A stretch of DNA of 64,000 nucleotides from Robertmurraya sp047302285 (GTDB lineage: Bacteria > Bacillota > Bacilli > Bacillales > Cytobacillaceae). A program made the position numbers and the translations under genes. The stretch lies in assembly GCF_047302285.1 (NCBI RefSeq), contig NZ_CP154845.1:2232001-2296000 (forward strand), read 5' to 3'. The notes under the pieces are model-generated. The model saw only the letters and a list, made by a program, of their open reading frames with translations, made no database searches and had not been told where the DNA came from. The stretch's first letter is position 1; the number at the start of each line of letters is the position of its first letter. Below are positions 33,457 through 43,190 of this stretch, piece by piece.

Positions 33457-35610
33457 ATGTTGACTGTATATTTATCTTTAAATCCTATATTAATTATTGC
33501 GGCTATCTTTTTAACCATGATGGCTACATATTCAGCATTAGATATGTTTGCCATGCTCAGATCTTCTGAACGAAATAAACCACTTCTTTTTATCGGTGGA
33601 ACTCTCTCGCTAAGTTTTGGAATATGGGTCATGAGCTTTCTTTTTGCACTGGATATTACAACATTATCGAACTACAATCTTCCTGTTACGCTTTTAGCTA
33701 TTATGGTAGGAATATGCTTTACTGGAATGGCTTTTTATGCCGTCTCACTCACTAGGCTTACTTCGAGAAATCTTATTGCGGCAAGTTTTTTTATGATGAG
33801 TGCCGTGTTTTCCATTTATATCATTGGAATGTTCGGTTTACAGCTAGTCTTTACCTATAATTGGATCATTTTAGTTATTACAGGTTTATTGGTTTTTATT
33901 TCCTTTTATTTTGCATTTTGGTTAATTTATGATTCGAAGACATGGACGAAAAACGTTTGGATAAGACCATTAAGTTCTCTCATTATTACTGCGGCAATTG
34001 TTGAAGGACATTTCTTATTATTGAAAGCTTCTACAATCACATCGCGTACAGATGCTATTGCTATTAATGGAGATTCTTTTCAGGAGACATTTTTGATCTA
34101 TGCCATTTTAATTGTTGCGGTCATGATTTTGAGTGGATTAATTGGTTCTAGTGCTCTTGTAAGTAAAAGACTTGCAGTGTCTGATTCTAATCTGAAAGAT
34201 ATTAAAGCAGCACTTGATGAATCATCGATTGTTGCCATTACTGATGCAAAAGGTAATATCACCTACGTAAATGCTAAATTTGTTGAAATCTCGAAATACA
34301 CGGAAGAAGAATTACTCGGAAAAAATCACAGAATTTTGAATTCTGGTCATCATTCAAAAGAATTTTTTAAATCCTTATGGAGGACCATCGGGAGTGGACA
34401 GGTTTGGAAAGGAGAAATCCAGAATAGAGCAAAGGATGGAAGTACGTACTGGGTTGACACGACAATTGTCCCTTTCTTAAATGAAAAAGGGAAGCCGTAT
34501 CAATATGTTTCTATTCGTACAGATATTTCCAATCGTAAGCAATCAGAGCAAATGCTCAGAGAAACATTAAAGGAAGTTAATGATATTAAATTTGCGTTAG
34601 ACCAGTCATCGATTGTTGCCTTTACAGATGCGAAGGGCATTATAAATCGTGTAAATGATAAATTTTGTGAAATATCAAAGTATAGCAGGGGCGAAATAAT
34701 TGGAAAAGATCACAGCATTCTAAACTCTGGTTTTCACAGTAAGCAATTTTTCCAAGACCTTTGGAAAACGATTGGAAATGGTTCTGTTTGGAAGGGAGAA
34801 ATTAGAAATAAGGCGAAAGACGGTTCTTATTATTGGGTAGACACGACAATCGTTCCATTTATGAATGAAAAAGGAAAACCATATCAATATTTAGCGATAA
34901 GAAATGATATAACGGAGCGTAAAAAGACAGAGGAAATCCTCCATCGACAAGATAAGCTTGCTGCTGTTGGACAGCTTGCTGCAGGTGTGGCTCATGAGAT
35001 TCGCAATCCGCTTACTTCTATGAAAGGTTATGCTGAATTTCTGCTTGAAGATGAAACAGATGAACAGAGAAGAGAGTTTGTAGACATTATTTTAGATGAA
35101 ATCAACCGAGTTAATCAAATTGTTGAAGACTTCATGGTACTTGCAAAGCCAAAAGTAGTTGATCTAAAAGAGAAAAATATTATCCCGATTATCAAAAATG
35201 TTCTATCTTTATTGGAGTTTGAAGCACGAAAAAAGAAAGTGCGTATGCATTTCGAAGCCAATGATGACATTATCCAAATTGAATGTGATGAGGATCGTTT
35301 AAAGCAGGTGTTTCTAAACTTTGTGAAAAACGGGATTGAAGCAATGCCTAACGGAGGAGACATTATTGTTCGGGTCAATGTGACACATGATCAAGTTCAA
35401 ATCTCTATTCAGGATACAGGCGTAGGAATACCTGAAGAAAAACTAAAGAAAATTGGAGAGCCATTTTATACGACCAAAAAAGATGGAAATGGGCTTGGAC
35501 TCATGGTCAGCTATAAAATTATCGAAAGTCATAATGGCAAGGTCTTTATTGAAAGTGAATTAAACAAAGGTACAACCTTCAATATTATATTACCAGCTCA
35601 CACAGCCTAA
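33457..35610 (+). CDS. membrane histidine kinase with two near-identical PAS domains
   Basis: The N-terminal half has about seven membrane helices (residues 5-240) with an MHYT-like spacing but without the Met-His-Tyr-Thr motif (it reads GIWVMSFLFAL). Two PAS domains follow (about 245-365 and 370-490) that are strikingly alike, each with ALDxSSIVAxTDAKG, HSKxFFxxLW and YWVDTTIVPF. HisKA has HEIRNPLTSMKGY (His513), and the HATPase has GNGLGLMVSYKII. The C-terminal half resembles the sporulation kinases KinA-KinE, so it may feed the Spo0A phosphorelay. No response regulator adjoins it. Confidence 0.88.
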   Translation: MLTVYLSLNPILIIAAIFLTMMATYSALDMFAMLRSSERNKPLLFIGGTLSLSFGIWVMSFLFALDITTLSNYNLPVTLLAIMVGICFTGMAFYAVSLTRLTSRNLIAASFFMMSAVFSIYIIGMFGLQLVFTYNWIILVITGLLVFISFYFAFWLIYDSKTWTKNVWIRPLSSLIITAAIVEGHFLLLKASTITSRTDAIAINGDSFQETFLIYAILIVAVMILSGLIGSSALVSKRLAVSDSNLKDIKAALDESSIVAITDAKGNITYVNAKFVEISKYTEEELLGKNHRILNSGHHSKEFFKSLWRTIGSGQVWKGEIQNRAKDGSTYWVDTTIVPFLNEKGKPYQYVSIRTDISNRKQSEQMLRETLKEVNDIKFALDQSSIVAFTDAKGIINRVNDKFCEISKYSRGEIIGKDHSILNSGFHSKQFFQDLWKTIGNGSVWKGEIRNKAKDGSYYWVDTTIVPFMNEKGKPYQYLAIRNDITERKKTEEILHRQDKLAAVGQLAAGVAHEIRNPLTSMKGYAEFLLEDETDEQRREFVDIILDEINRVNQIVEDFMVLAKPKVVDLKEKNIIPIIKNVLSLLEFEARKKKVRMHFEANDDIIQIECDEDRLKQVFLNFVKNGIEAMPNGGDIIVRVNVTHDQVQISIQDTGVGIPEEKLKKIGEPFYTTKKDGNGLGLMVSYKIIESHNGKVFIESELNKGTTFNIILPAHTA

Positions 35611-35634
35611 AAAAGCTGATGTGGGCTTTTTTAT
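35609..35634 (+). terminator. terminator after the PAS kinase
   Basis: AAAAAAGC (35609-35616) pairs with GCTTTTTT (35625-35632) across an 8-base loop. Confidence 0.7.
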
Positions 35635-35734
35635 GTCAATGATTTTTTGCAAAGTTCAAAATAAGTACTAAAATTCGACAAATTTTTATTTGATTTTTCG
35701 CTAGAATGAGAGTAAGGGAAAAGGAGGGAATGAA

Positions 35735-37807
35735 ATGGTAGCTACAGAGATAAACACTGTAAAAACGATTTGCGGTTATTGTGGAACAGGTTGCGGTCTT
35801 CTTGTAGAAGTAAAGGATAACATCATTACTAAAATTAGGGGAGACAAAGAAGCTCCAGTTAATAAAGGACAGACCTGTGTAAAGGGTGCATTTGCCTATA
35901 AATATGTACATGCTGATGAGCGATTGAAAAATCCGCTCATACGTCAAGAAGGAAAGTTAGTTGAAACTACATGGGATACAGCTCTTCAATATATAGCTGA
36001 TAAGCTTTCGCATATTAAGGATCACTTTGGTTCAAACGCCATCTCAATGTTCGCTTGTGCCCGTTCGACAAATGAATCGAACTATGTAACACAAAAATTT
36101 ATGAGGGCAGTTCTTGGCAGTAATAATATTGACGGATGTAACCGAACATGACACGCACCAAGTGTTGCCGGTCTGGCAACGATGTTTGGCAGTGGTTCCC
36201 CGACGAACACACTAGACGATTTTGAAGAAGCGGATGTTCTTTTATTAATGGGTTCTAATACAACAGAAGCCCATCCGATCATTGCGAACAAAATGAAGAA
36301 GGCAGCAAAACAGGGCTTAAAGATCATCGTTATAGATCCTCGGAAAATTGATATGACAAAAGTGGCCCATAGCCATCTTCAAATTGAGGTTGGAACGGAC
36401 ATTGCTTTAATGAATGGGATGATGCATGTCATTATTGAAGAAGAACTCTTCAATACAGAATGGGTAGAAAAGCATACGTCTGATTTTGAAAAATTAAAAG
36501 CTCAAGTAAAACCATTCACTCCTGCTTATACATCCAAAATAACGGGTCTGAGTGAATTAGAAATTGTCGAGACGGCAAGAGAATATGCCTCCTCTAATAA
36601 TGCCATGATTGCTTATACTTTAGGAATTACCGAGCACCATTGTGGTGTTAATAATGTTTTTGATATTGCGAATCTTGCATTGCTCACAGGTCATATCGGC
36701 AAACTCGGAAATGGAATCATGCCATTACGAGGTCAGAACAATGTTCAGGGAGCAGGAGATATGGGCTGTCTGCCGAATATGATTACAGGTGCCCGTCCGA
36801 TCACTGATGATGAATATCGAAAAAGATTTGAAGACCATTGGGGCGTCACGATCAATAGTAATGTTGGTGATACGCAAACAAGAACATTTGAACGGATGGA
36901 AAATGGAGAAGTTAAAGCTTTGTATATTATTGGGGAAAACCCTTTACTTGCAGATGTACATTTGAATCATACAGCAAAGTTGTTCAAAAACCTTGATTTA
37001 CTTATTGTCCAGGATATCTTTTTAACAGATACAGCTAAACAGGCGGATGTTGTCTTGCCAGCTAAATCATGGGGTGAAGTTGAGGGAACCTATACGAATA
37101 CGGATAGGCGTATCCAGCGTGTAAGGGAAGCGGTGAAAGCAGCTCCAAATGTAAAGGAAGATTGGGAAATCTTATGTGATCTAGCAAATCGTCTTGGCTA
37201 TGATATGAATTATCAAAATAGCGAAGAAATATGGGAAGAAGTTCGCTTATTAGCTCATGAAATGTATGGTGGAATCACGTATGGTCGTTTGGAAAAAGAA
37301 TATGCGATTCATTATCCATGTCCAAATGAGGAGCACCCAGGGACATTTATCCTTCACGAAAGATTCCATCAATCGAATGAAAACACACGTAAATCTTCAT
37401 TTGTACCAGTGACGTATACACCACCAATGGAACAACCTGATGAAGATTATCCATTTACCTTAACTACCGGAAGACGGTTAGAAAGTTATAATACCCATAC
37501 TCAAACAAGACATTATGCACCTGGAGTGAAGATCAAACAAGCGGAAGAGACTGTGGATATACATCCTGATGATGCAGCGGCTTTAGGAATCAAGGATGGA
37601 GAAGTAGTCGAGGTACAATCAAGAAGAGGTAAGCTATCCGTAAAAACGAAAATTACAGAGCAAGTAGTACCTGGTCTAGTATTTATGAGCTTTCATTGGA
37701 CTGAGGTTCCAACCAATGTGCTGACCTTAAATGAGTATGATCCCATTTCGGGAACGGCAGAATTTAAGGCGTGTGCAGTCAATATTTGTAAACTAAACGC
37801 AGTTTAA
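35735..37807 (+). CDS. fdhF: selenocysteine-containing formate dehydrogenase (FdhF type)
   Basis: Molybdopterin formate dehydrogenase, about 690 residues, the size of E. coli FdhF and without the extra N-terminal ferredoxin domain of the longer Bacillus paralogues. A [4Fe-4S] site is formed by Cys13, Cys16, Cys20 and Cys48, followed by the conserved Lys50 (TCVKG). Codon 139 is TGA in frame, in the context NIDGCNRT-TGA-HAPSVAGL. This is exactly where Cys or selenocysteine binds Mo/W, followed by the catalytic His. The frame is open on both sides and a SECIS-like hairpin follows, so readthrough as selenocysteine is the best reading. GQNNVQGAGDMGCLPN and GRRLESYNTHTQTRH also fit. RBS AGGAGGGA precedes the ATG. 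Confidence 0.93.
36149..36180 (+). promoter_or_regulatory. UGA codon with bacterial SECIS hairpin in fdhF
   Basis: After TGA (36149-36151), a perfect 6-bp stem (36164-36169 with 36175-36180) displays the loop GGTCT. In E. coli fdhF a hairpin with the same GGUCU loop bases starts 18 nucleotides after UGA at the loop; here the loop also starts 18 nucleotides after UGA. It should bind SelB-GTP-Sec-tRNA. Confidence 0.9.
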
Positions 37808-37842
37808 TGTGATAATGAGTGTTCCGAAAGTCTGGAACTTAA

Positions 37843-37878
37843 AACCCCCTTTCTTAAAACTTTTGAAAGGGGGTTCAC
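37843..37878. terminator. bidirectional terminator
   Basis: An 11-bp stem (37843-37853 with 37865-37875) lies between the convergent fdhF and coiled-coil genes. Confidence 0.85.
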
Positions 37879-37880
37879 TG

Positions 37881-38609
37881 TTATTTATCAACTTTCTCTT
37901 TATCTTTCACATCAGTATTAATAAAATATCTTTGGATAGGCTTCGTAATTCGATTAAAATGGCCCTCTAATTTTTCTAATATATGGGAGGTTCTCTCGAA
38001 TATAATCGATCTTACATTATCTAACTCGCCATTTACTTTTTTGATTAATCCTTCCTGTTGATCAAGACGCTCCATCACAGTTGTATGGTACACCTCTTGA
38101 ACCTCCAATTTCTTTGAAAAGTCTTCATACAACTCTTCATGCTTTTTCAATTGCTCTGCCACTGAATCTTGTTCTTCAATATTAGCGTTAATTTTTGATA
38201 AGACATCATCATGTGTTGATTGCTGATTTAAAATCGCTTCCGTTAAAAGACTGTCTGCTTCCAGTTTCTCCATTAATGCCATACTTGTTTTCTCGATGGT
38301 CGTAATTCTTTCTAAAAGGTGTTTCTTTGTCTCCTCCTGTTGAATTAAGTATTCTTTAAGTTGATTGGAGAAATTTTCTTGTTCCTGAAGCTTCATATTC
38401 ATTTGATTGAGCGTATTTTGATGATTGTCATTGTTTCTTTTGAGAGACTGATTCACTTTTTCAACTGAATGCGTCAATGTTTTATTAATTGATGATTGCT
38501 CCTCAAGAATATTCTGCAAATAATTCAACTTAAATACTTGTTGATTGGAAGAGAGCGGTACCTTTTTCTTTGGAAGATATACTTGAGGGTTGACCTCTTG
38601 ATTTAACAT
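37881..38609 (-). CDS. coiled-coil protein, unknown function (242 aa)
   Basis: A hydrophilic 242-residue protein, largely predicted coiled coil from about residue 25 to 215, very rich in Gln, Glu, Lys and Asn (for example SLKRNNDNHQNTLNQMN and LLERITTIEKTSMALMEKL). It has no membrane segment, no signal peptide and no Cys. The head carries PQVYLPKKKVPLSS. It resembles structural or spore-associated coiled-coil proteins only in general character. It is monocistronic, preceded by GAGGTG. Confidence 0.7.
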   Translation of the reverse strand: MLNQEVNPQVYLPKKKVPLSSNQQVFKLNYLQNILEEQSSINKTLTHSVEKVNQSLKRNNDNHQNTLNQMNMKLQEQENFSNQLKEYLIQQEETKKHLLERITTIEKTSMALMEKLEADSLLTEAILNQQSTHDDVLSKINANIEEQDSVAEQLKKHEELYEDFSKKLEVQEVYHTTVMERLDQQEGLIKKVNGELDNVRSIIFERTSHILEKLEGHFNRITKPIQRYFINTDVKDKEKVDK

Positions 38610-38797
38610 ATTGTTGTTTCACCTCTTTGAATATTTTCCTTCCGACTTATAGTTTATTAGCGGTTAGGGAAGAATGTAATTTTGACTGTGTCCTACACTA
38701 TGTTATGTAACAACACGAAAAAATGAAACCAATGCTTGCTTAACTAAGGAAGGTGTCATAATAAACGAAGATTAAAGCAATTAAAGGAGTTGAAAAT

Positions 38798-38989
38798 ATG
38801 GGGGCTATTGATCGAAACGGGTATAGATTTGAGCCAGAATATAGTGTCATTAATCAAGATGGGGCCATTCATGTGTATCAAAACGGGGAATTGATTGAAG
38901 AAATCACCTTTCATTTTAATGGTAAGTATCCTGAACCAAGCTTAATTGAAGAAATAGTGGAAAACTATTGTCAAAAGCATAACATCTAA
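38798..38989 (+). CDS. YbxH-like small protein (63 aa)
   Basis: A 63-residue protein beginning MGAIDRNGYRFEPEYSVINQ and continuing GAIHVYQNGELIEEITFHFN. I associate this with the YbxH family of Bacillus from memory. It looks like a small beta-sheet domain with a C-terminal helix. AAAGGAG precedes the ATG. Function unknown. Confidence 0.7.
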   Translation: MGAIDRNGYRFEPEYSVINQDGAIHVYQNGELIEEITFHFNGKYPEPSLIEEIVENYCQKHNI

Positions 38990-39049
38990 AATCGGGCAAA
39001 TATGAATAGTGAAAACTTGCTTTCTCATAATAGAAAAGAGGTGGTAATA

Positions 39050-39565
39050 GTGAAAAAATACCTGTTTTGCTTAGGAATTCTTTTTCTCTTTTTTCAGCCA
39101 ATACATAGTAATGCTAAAGAAAGCGAGATATCAGAAGAATGTAAGAAGATGGTTGAGGAAACGAAAGCTGAGTATATCAATTTAGTGAATAATGATGTTT
39201 TAGCAAGCTTTGGTTTATTGGAAAATAAAGTTGAGAATAATCTATTGTATTTCACGGCAAGTGATTTGTGGAAGAACGAAATGCTCACTGGTAAAAACGA
39301 GATGTTTGATTCATTAAAAGAATTGATGGCTGGTAAATACCGAGGTGAAAAGAGATTGTATATATTAAATCATGATCCGAGCACAGGCTATATTCTCTAT
39401 AAAGATATTAACAATAATAATGTTATGTTAACTATAAAGAAAGAATCCAACAAATGGGTTTTAGCAGATAAGGAAGTAAAAGAAGGAAAGGACATCGTTT
39501 TACAGACGGCAAAATGCAATGACCAGCACTTTATGCAAAAAATGTTCGATAATTTATATCCTTAA
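39050..39565 (+). CDS. secreted protein, unknown function (171 aa)
   Basis: A clear signal peptide (VKKYLFCLGILFLFFQPIHS, cleavage after about residue 23) precedes a soluble domain of about 148 residues. It has conserved-looking blocks LLYFTASDLWKNEML and NNNVMLTIKKESNKWVLADK, and two Cys that could pair. The fold may resemble NTF2-like DUF4829/DUF3993 proteins, but I cannot be sure. GTG 39050 is chosen because GAGGTGG is five bases upstream; the longer frame from 39002 would bury the signal peptide. Confidence 0.65.
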   Translation: MKKYLFCLGILFLFFQPIHSNAKESEISEECKKMVEETKAEYINLVNNDVLASFGLLENKVENNLLYFTASDLWKNEMLTGKNEMFDSLKELMAGKYRGEKRLYILNHDPSTGYILYKDINNNNVMLTIKKESNKWVLADKEVKEGKDIVLQTAKCNDQHFMQKMFDNLYP

Positions 39566-39608
39566 ATCATCCAAGATGGAAAAGTCGATAAGGATACTTA
39601 AGTTAACA

Positions 39609-39646
39609 AAAAACTTTCTACTGGCTTCAAAGTAGAAGGTTTTTTT
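39609..39646 (+). terminator. intrinsic terminator
   Basis: A 14-bp stem with one wobble (39609-39622 with 39631-39644), followed by a T tract. Confidence 0.85.
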
Positions 39647-39825
39647 GTGTAATTCGTTTCATGAATTTTGGAATAGTATCCAAATGATTTGTAAACGATA
39701 AACCTACAAAGCTAGGGTTTTGGAAAGAGAATTGCTTTTGCTAAAACTGGATCATCTTATCAACAATCAGACTATATGTAATTAGATTAGAATTTGTTAC
39801 AGCACATATCGTTTTGAGGTGTAAC

Positions 39826-41502
39826 ATGAAAGGCCGATGGAGATTAAATGAAAGACGATTAATCATTTTTGCACTTACGATCATCACTTTATATTTGTCA
39901 CCGCTATTGATTCTAGGTGAGAACGCTCATATTAGAGTACATGATAATTTAGATTCAAATTTAGCTTGGTACAAGGTTCTGTCAAACAGTGGTGAAATGT
40001 TCGGTACAATAGATTCAACGATTCCGCAAGTGATTAACGGATTACCAAGAAATGCTTTAGGCTCTGAATTAACAGTTATTGTTTGGTTCTATCACTGGTT
40101 TCCAACGATGATTGCTTACATATTAAGCCAATCCTTAACAAGATTTATAGCTTTTTTTGGAATGTACCTACTGTTAAAAAAACACTTTTTACCTGAGCGT
40201 AAATGGTTCACTATTTGTATCGGAGTAGCTTTAGCTTTTTCCCTCACTCCATTTTGGCCATCTGGAATGCTGAGTACACTCGGGATGCCGCTCGCCTTAT
40301 GGGCATTTTTGAATATACGTAAGGGAGAAAGAGTTTGGCGTAATTATGCTGTACTGACACTTTTGCCATTCTATTCGAGCTTTGTATTAGGTTTCTTTTT
40401 CTTTTTATTTGCTATGGGGATATTCTGGCTTGTAGATGTATTTCGTAGAAGAGGGATAAATCTTCGCTTCTTTATATCGATCGCGTATATGACTTTACTA
40501 TATTTACTAGTCGAGTATCGATTAGTAGGTTCTTTTTTCTTGATTACAGATCCGAATAGTCGGGATGAGTATTTCCATGCACGACTTCCTTTATGGAGAG
40601 TTATTCGTCTTACATTCAAAAATTTCATATTGGGACATACCCATGTGATGACCGTTCATGGACTCGTCATTTTACCTGTGATCCTTCTTGCCCTGTATAT
40701 TGTTTTAGTGAAGAAATTATGGAAAAAAGAACAAGTGTTTTCAGCACTATGCGTTCTTAACTTTGCTTTATCAACTTGGTATGCATTTTGGTTCTATAAA
40801 GGTTGGTTACCGTTGACGGAACGTTTCCATGTTCTAGATACCTTTAATTTCGCTCGCTTTCACTTTATAAGACCACTGGTTATTTATGTGAGTTTTGCAC
40901 TCGCTATTAAATTATTGGCAGAGCATATTGTTCGTTTAAAAAAAGTTGTCCATTTATTTATCATTACTCAATTGATTATTCTTTTTCTATTTAATGATGA
41001 AATTGTCTATCATCGAAAACCAACAGTAAAAGAGTTTTATTCAGTAGAGTTATTTAATGAGATTAAAGAACATATTGGGATACCAGTCGATCATTATCGA
41101 GTTGCGAGTATTGGTATTCACCCAGCTATTTCACAGTATAACGGCTTTTATACACTCGATACTTATAACAATTTTTACCCTCTTTCCTACAAATATCAAT
41201 TTAGAAGAATAATTGAAAAAGAACTTGAAAAAAATAAGACGATCCGAACGTATTTTGATGAATGGGGAGGCCGTTGCTATCTATTTTCATCTGAATTAGG
41301 AAAGCATTATATGTTTAAGAAACATTCTAAGAAGAAGCTGAAAAATTTAGAGTTAAATATCGAGGCTTTTAAAGATATGGGAGGAGAATACATATTTTCT
41401 GCAATCCCTATTGAAAATGCAATTGAAAATAGGCTCCATTTGGATAAAACCTTTTCAAATAAACAATCACCGTGGAAGATTTATTTATACAAAGCATTGT
41501 AA
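39826..41502 (+). CDS. polytopic membrane protein, DUF6044/YkoS-like (GT-C type)
   Basis: A 558-residue protein with about eleven membrane helices and a C-terminal outside domain. The first loop carries acidic residues (RVHDNLDSNLAWYKVL) typical of GT-C glycosyltransferases that use polyprenyl-phosphate sugars. It resembles B. subtilis YkoS. The next two genes encode a DPM-type glycosyltransferase and a GtrA flippase, so this protein is the probable final transferase that moves the sugar to a cell-surface polymer. ATG 39826 follows GAGGTG; the upstream TTG at 39814 overlaps that site. Confidence 0.82.
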   Translation: MKGRWRLNERRLIIFALTIITLYLSPLLILGENAHIRVHDNLDSNLAWYKVLSNSGEMFGTIDSTIPQVINGLPRNALGSELTVIVWFYHWFPTMIAYILSQSLTRFIAFFGMYLLLKKHFLPERKWFTICIGVALAFSLTPFWPSGMLSTLGMPLALWAFLNIRKGERVWRNYAVLTLLPFYSSFVLGFFFFLFAMGIFWLVDVFRRRGINLRFFISIAYMTLLYLLVEYRLVGSFFLITDPNSRDEYFHARLPLWRVIRLTFKNFILGHTHVMTVHGLVILPVILLALYIVLVKKLWKKEQVFSALCVLNFALSTWYAFWFYKGWLPLTERFHVLDTFNFARFHFIRPLVIYVSFALAIKLLAEHIVRLKKVVHLFIITQLIILFLFNDEIVYHRKPTVKEFYSVELFNEIKEHIGIPVDHYRVASIGIHPAISQYNGFYTLDTYNNFYPLSYKYQFRRIIEKELEKNKTIRTYFDEWGGRCYLFSSELGKHYMFKKHSKKKLKNLELNIEAFKDMGGEYIFSAIPIENAIENRLHLDKTFSNKQSPWKIYLYKAL

Positions 41503-41519
41503 GCATCTAGGAGGTAAAC

Positions 41520-42557
41520 ATGAACGAACCAATCCTTACAATTGTCGTCCCTTGTTATAACGAAGAAGAGGTTCTCCCTTATACCTTTGAAGAATTAAAA
41601 GTGGTTATGAACGAAATGGTCAAGGAGGGACTCGTTTCCAATAGAAGCAAGCTTTTATTTGTCGACGATGGTAGTGTTGATCAAACTTGGACGCTCATTT
41701 ATAAAGAAACGATCCAAAATGAATTTGTGAGAGGTTTAAAGCTATCAAGAAATGTTGGTCACCAAAATGCACTATTAGCTGGATTATTTAAAGCAAAGGA
41801 ATTATCTGATTGCGTTGTCTCTATTGATGCTGATTTACAAGATGATAGTGCTGCTATTAAAGAGTTTCTCAAAAAATATAAAGAAGGTTATGAAATCGTT
41901 TATGGGGTAAGGAACAAAAGAGATTCGGATACCATTTTTAAGAGGACAACAGCGCAAACTTTTTATAAATTGATGAGAGCAATGGGTGTGGAATTAGTGT
42001 ACAATCATGCTGATTTTCGTTTAATGAGTAAGCGAGCGATTGAAAAGCTTGAAGGATTTGAAGAAATGAATTTATTTTTGCGTGGAATCGTGCCATTAAT
42101 TGGCTTTAATTCGACGAATGTCTATTATGAGCGAAAAGAGCGAGTAGCTGGTAAGACGAAATATCCACTTAAGAAAATGCTGTCCTTTGCCTTTGACGGG
42201 ATTACGTCGTTTTCCGTTACGCCAATTCGTTCAGTCTTGTTTATAGGTTTGATCTCATTTCTAGGAAGCTTTGTATTCGCACTCTATTTTCTTTCTTTGA
42301 AATTCTTTGGAGATACTGAGATAGGATGGACCTCATTAATTACCTCTATTTGGTTAATTGGCGGTCTTCAACTCATTGCGGTAGGACTTATCGGGGAATA
42401 TATTGGAAAAATTTACAAGGAAGTGAAACGTCGTCCTAAATATATTGTTGATATTGATGCCTTTACGGTTCCGATGGCAGGTCATCTAGGAGAGAGTGGA
42501 GGAATAGAAGATGAATCCATTCTCCTTGATCATGGTGAAATATCTAACTCTAACTAA
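41520..42557 (+). CDS. polyprenyl-phosphate glycosyltransferase, GT2 (CsbB/YkoT-like)
   Basis: A GT2 enzyme with an N-terminal catalytic domain (VVPCYNEEEVLPYTFEEL; VDDGSVDQTW; DxD-like IDADLQDD; DFRLMSKRAIEKL) and two C-terminal membrane helices. This is the CsbB/GtrB/DPM1 architecture. It would load a sugar from a nucleotide donor onto undecaprenyl phosphate on the inner face. AGGAGGT precedes the ATG. It overlaps the GtrA gene by 47 bases, so the two are tightly coupled. Confidence 0.92.
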   Translation: MNEPILTIVVPCYNEEEVLPYTFEELKVVMNEMVKEGLVSNRSKLLFVDDGSVDQTWTLIYKETIQNEFVRGLKLSRNVGHQNALLAGLFKAKELSDCVVSIDADLQDDSAAIKEFLKKYKEGYEIVYGVRNKRDSDTIFKRTTAQTFYKLMRAMGVELVYNHADFRLMSKRAIEKLEGFEEMNLFLRGIVPLIGFNSTNVYYERKERVAGKTKYPLKKMLSFAFDGITSFSVTPIRSVLFIGLISFLGSFVFALYFLSLKFFGDTEIGWTSLITSIWLIGGLQLIAVGLIGEYIGKIYKEVKRRPKYIVDIDAFTVPMAGHLGESGGIEDESILLDHGEISNSN

Positions 42558-42969
42558 CCCTTTTGTTCGTTTTTTACTGGTTGGTTGCGTAAATACAGTT
42601 GTTGGTCTTTCTACGAGTTTTGTGCTATTAAAGGGGTTTGGATTCAATTATTGGCTTGCTACATTCTTTGGTATTGGAGTTGGGGCAATATGTAGCTTTG
42701 TTCTTAATCGTACCTTTACCTTTCAGAGTAATGCGGCGCTCAAAAAGGCTGGTGTTCGTTTTATTATCGTCGTACTTTCTTGTTATTGGGTATCCTATTC
42801 ATTAAGCGCGATTATTGCAGGATTTTTCAGTTTTAATGGACCATTTACAATAAAAGAGGTTGCCGTTTTTATAGGTGCTGTATTTTATACAGTTACGAAT
42901 TATTTTGGACAAAAATATATGGTGTTTACTAGTAGTAGTAAAATTAAAAGCGAAAAGGACTTCCATTAA
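42511..42969 (+). CDS. GtrA-family flippase
   Basis: A 152-residue, four-helix GtrA protein (FVRFLLVGCVNTVVGLSTSF; VLNRTFTF; FYTVTNYFGQKYMVF) predicted to flip the polyprenyl-linked sugar made by the preceding enzyme. ATG 42511 has GGAGGAA upstream and lies inside the end of the GT2 gene; an internal ATG at 42532 would shorten the overlap but lacks a site. It completes a three-component surface glycosylation operon, comparable with the csbB/gtcA/yfhO-type systems that modify lipoteichoic or wall teichoic acids. Confidence 0.9.
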   Translation: MNPFSLIMVKYLTLTNPFVRFLLVGCVNTVVGLSTSFVLLKGFGFNYWLATFFGIGVGAICSFVLNRTFTFQSNAALKKAGVRFIIVVLSCYWVSYSLSAIIAGFFSFNGPFTIKEVAVFIGAVFYTVTNYFGQKYMVFTSSSKIKSEKDFH

Positions 42970-42984
42970 GGAAGTCCTTTTCTT
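42952..42984 (+). terminator. terminator of the glycosylation operon
   Basis: A 13-bp perfect stem (42952-42964 with 42970-42982) overlaps the gtrA stop codon. Confidence 0.85.
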
Positions 42985-43190
42985 CGAAAATTGCGGCGAA
43001 TGACTGCACTCCACATAGTGCATCTCCATAAGGAATGTCAAATCGTCTTACGCAATTCAGCTCATCGCTCAATTAATATAGCACGAATTTCAGCGAAACA
43101 CAAGTTTTTCAATAGAGAATATGTTTGAAATATTTCGAAAAAGGTGAAATAATATAGTTATAATTTATTAGATTGATAGGAGCGACACTT

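Noticed and set aside
35735..37807. Split or frameshifted formate dehydrogenase pseudogene
   Set aside because: The only interruption is a TGA at the exact Sec/Cys site, in frame on both sides, followed by a SECIS-like hairpin. Selenocysteine readthrough explains it better.
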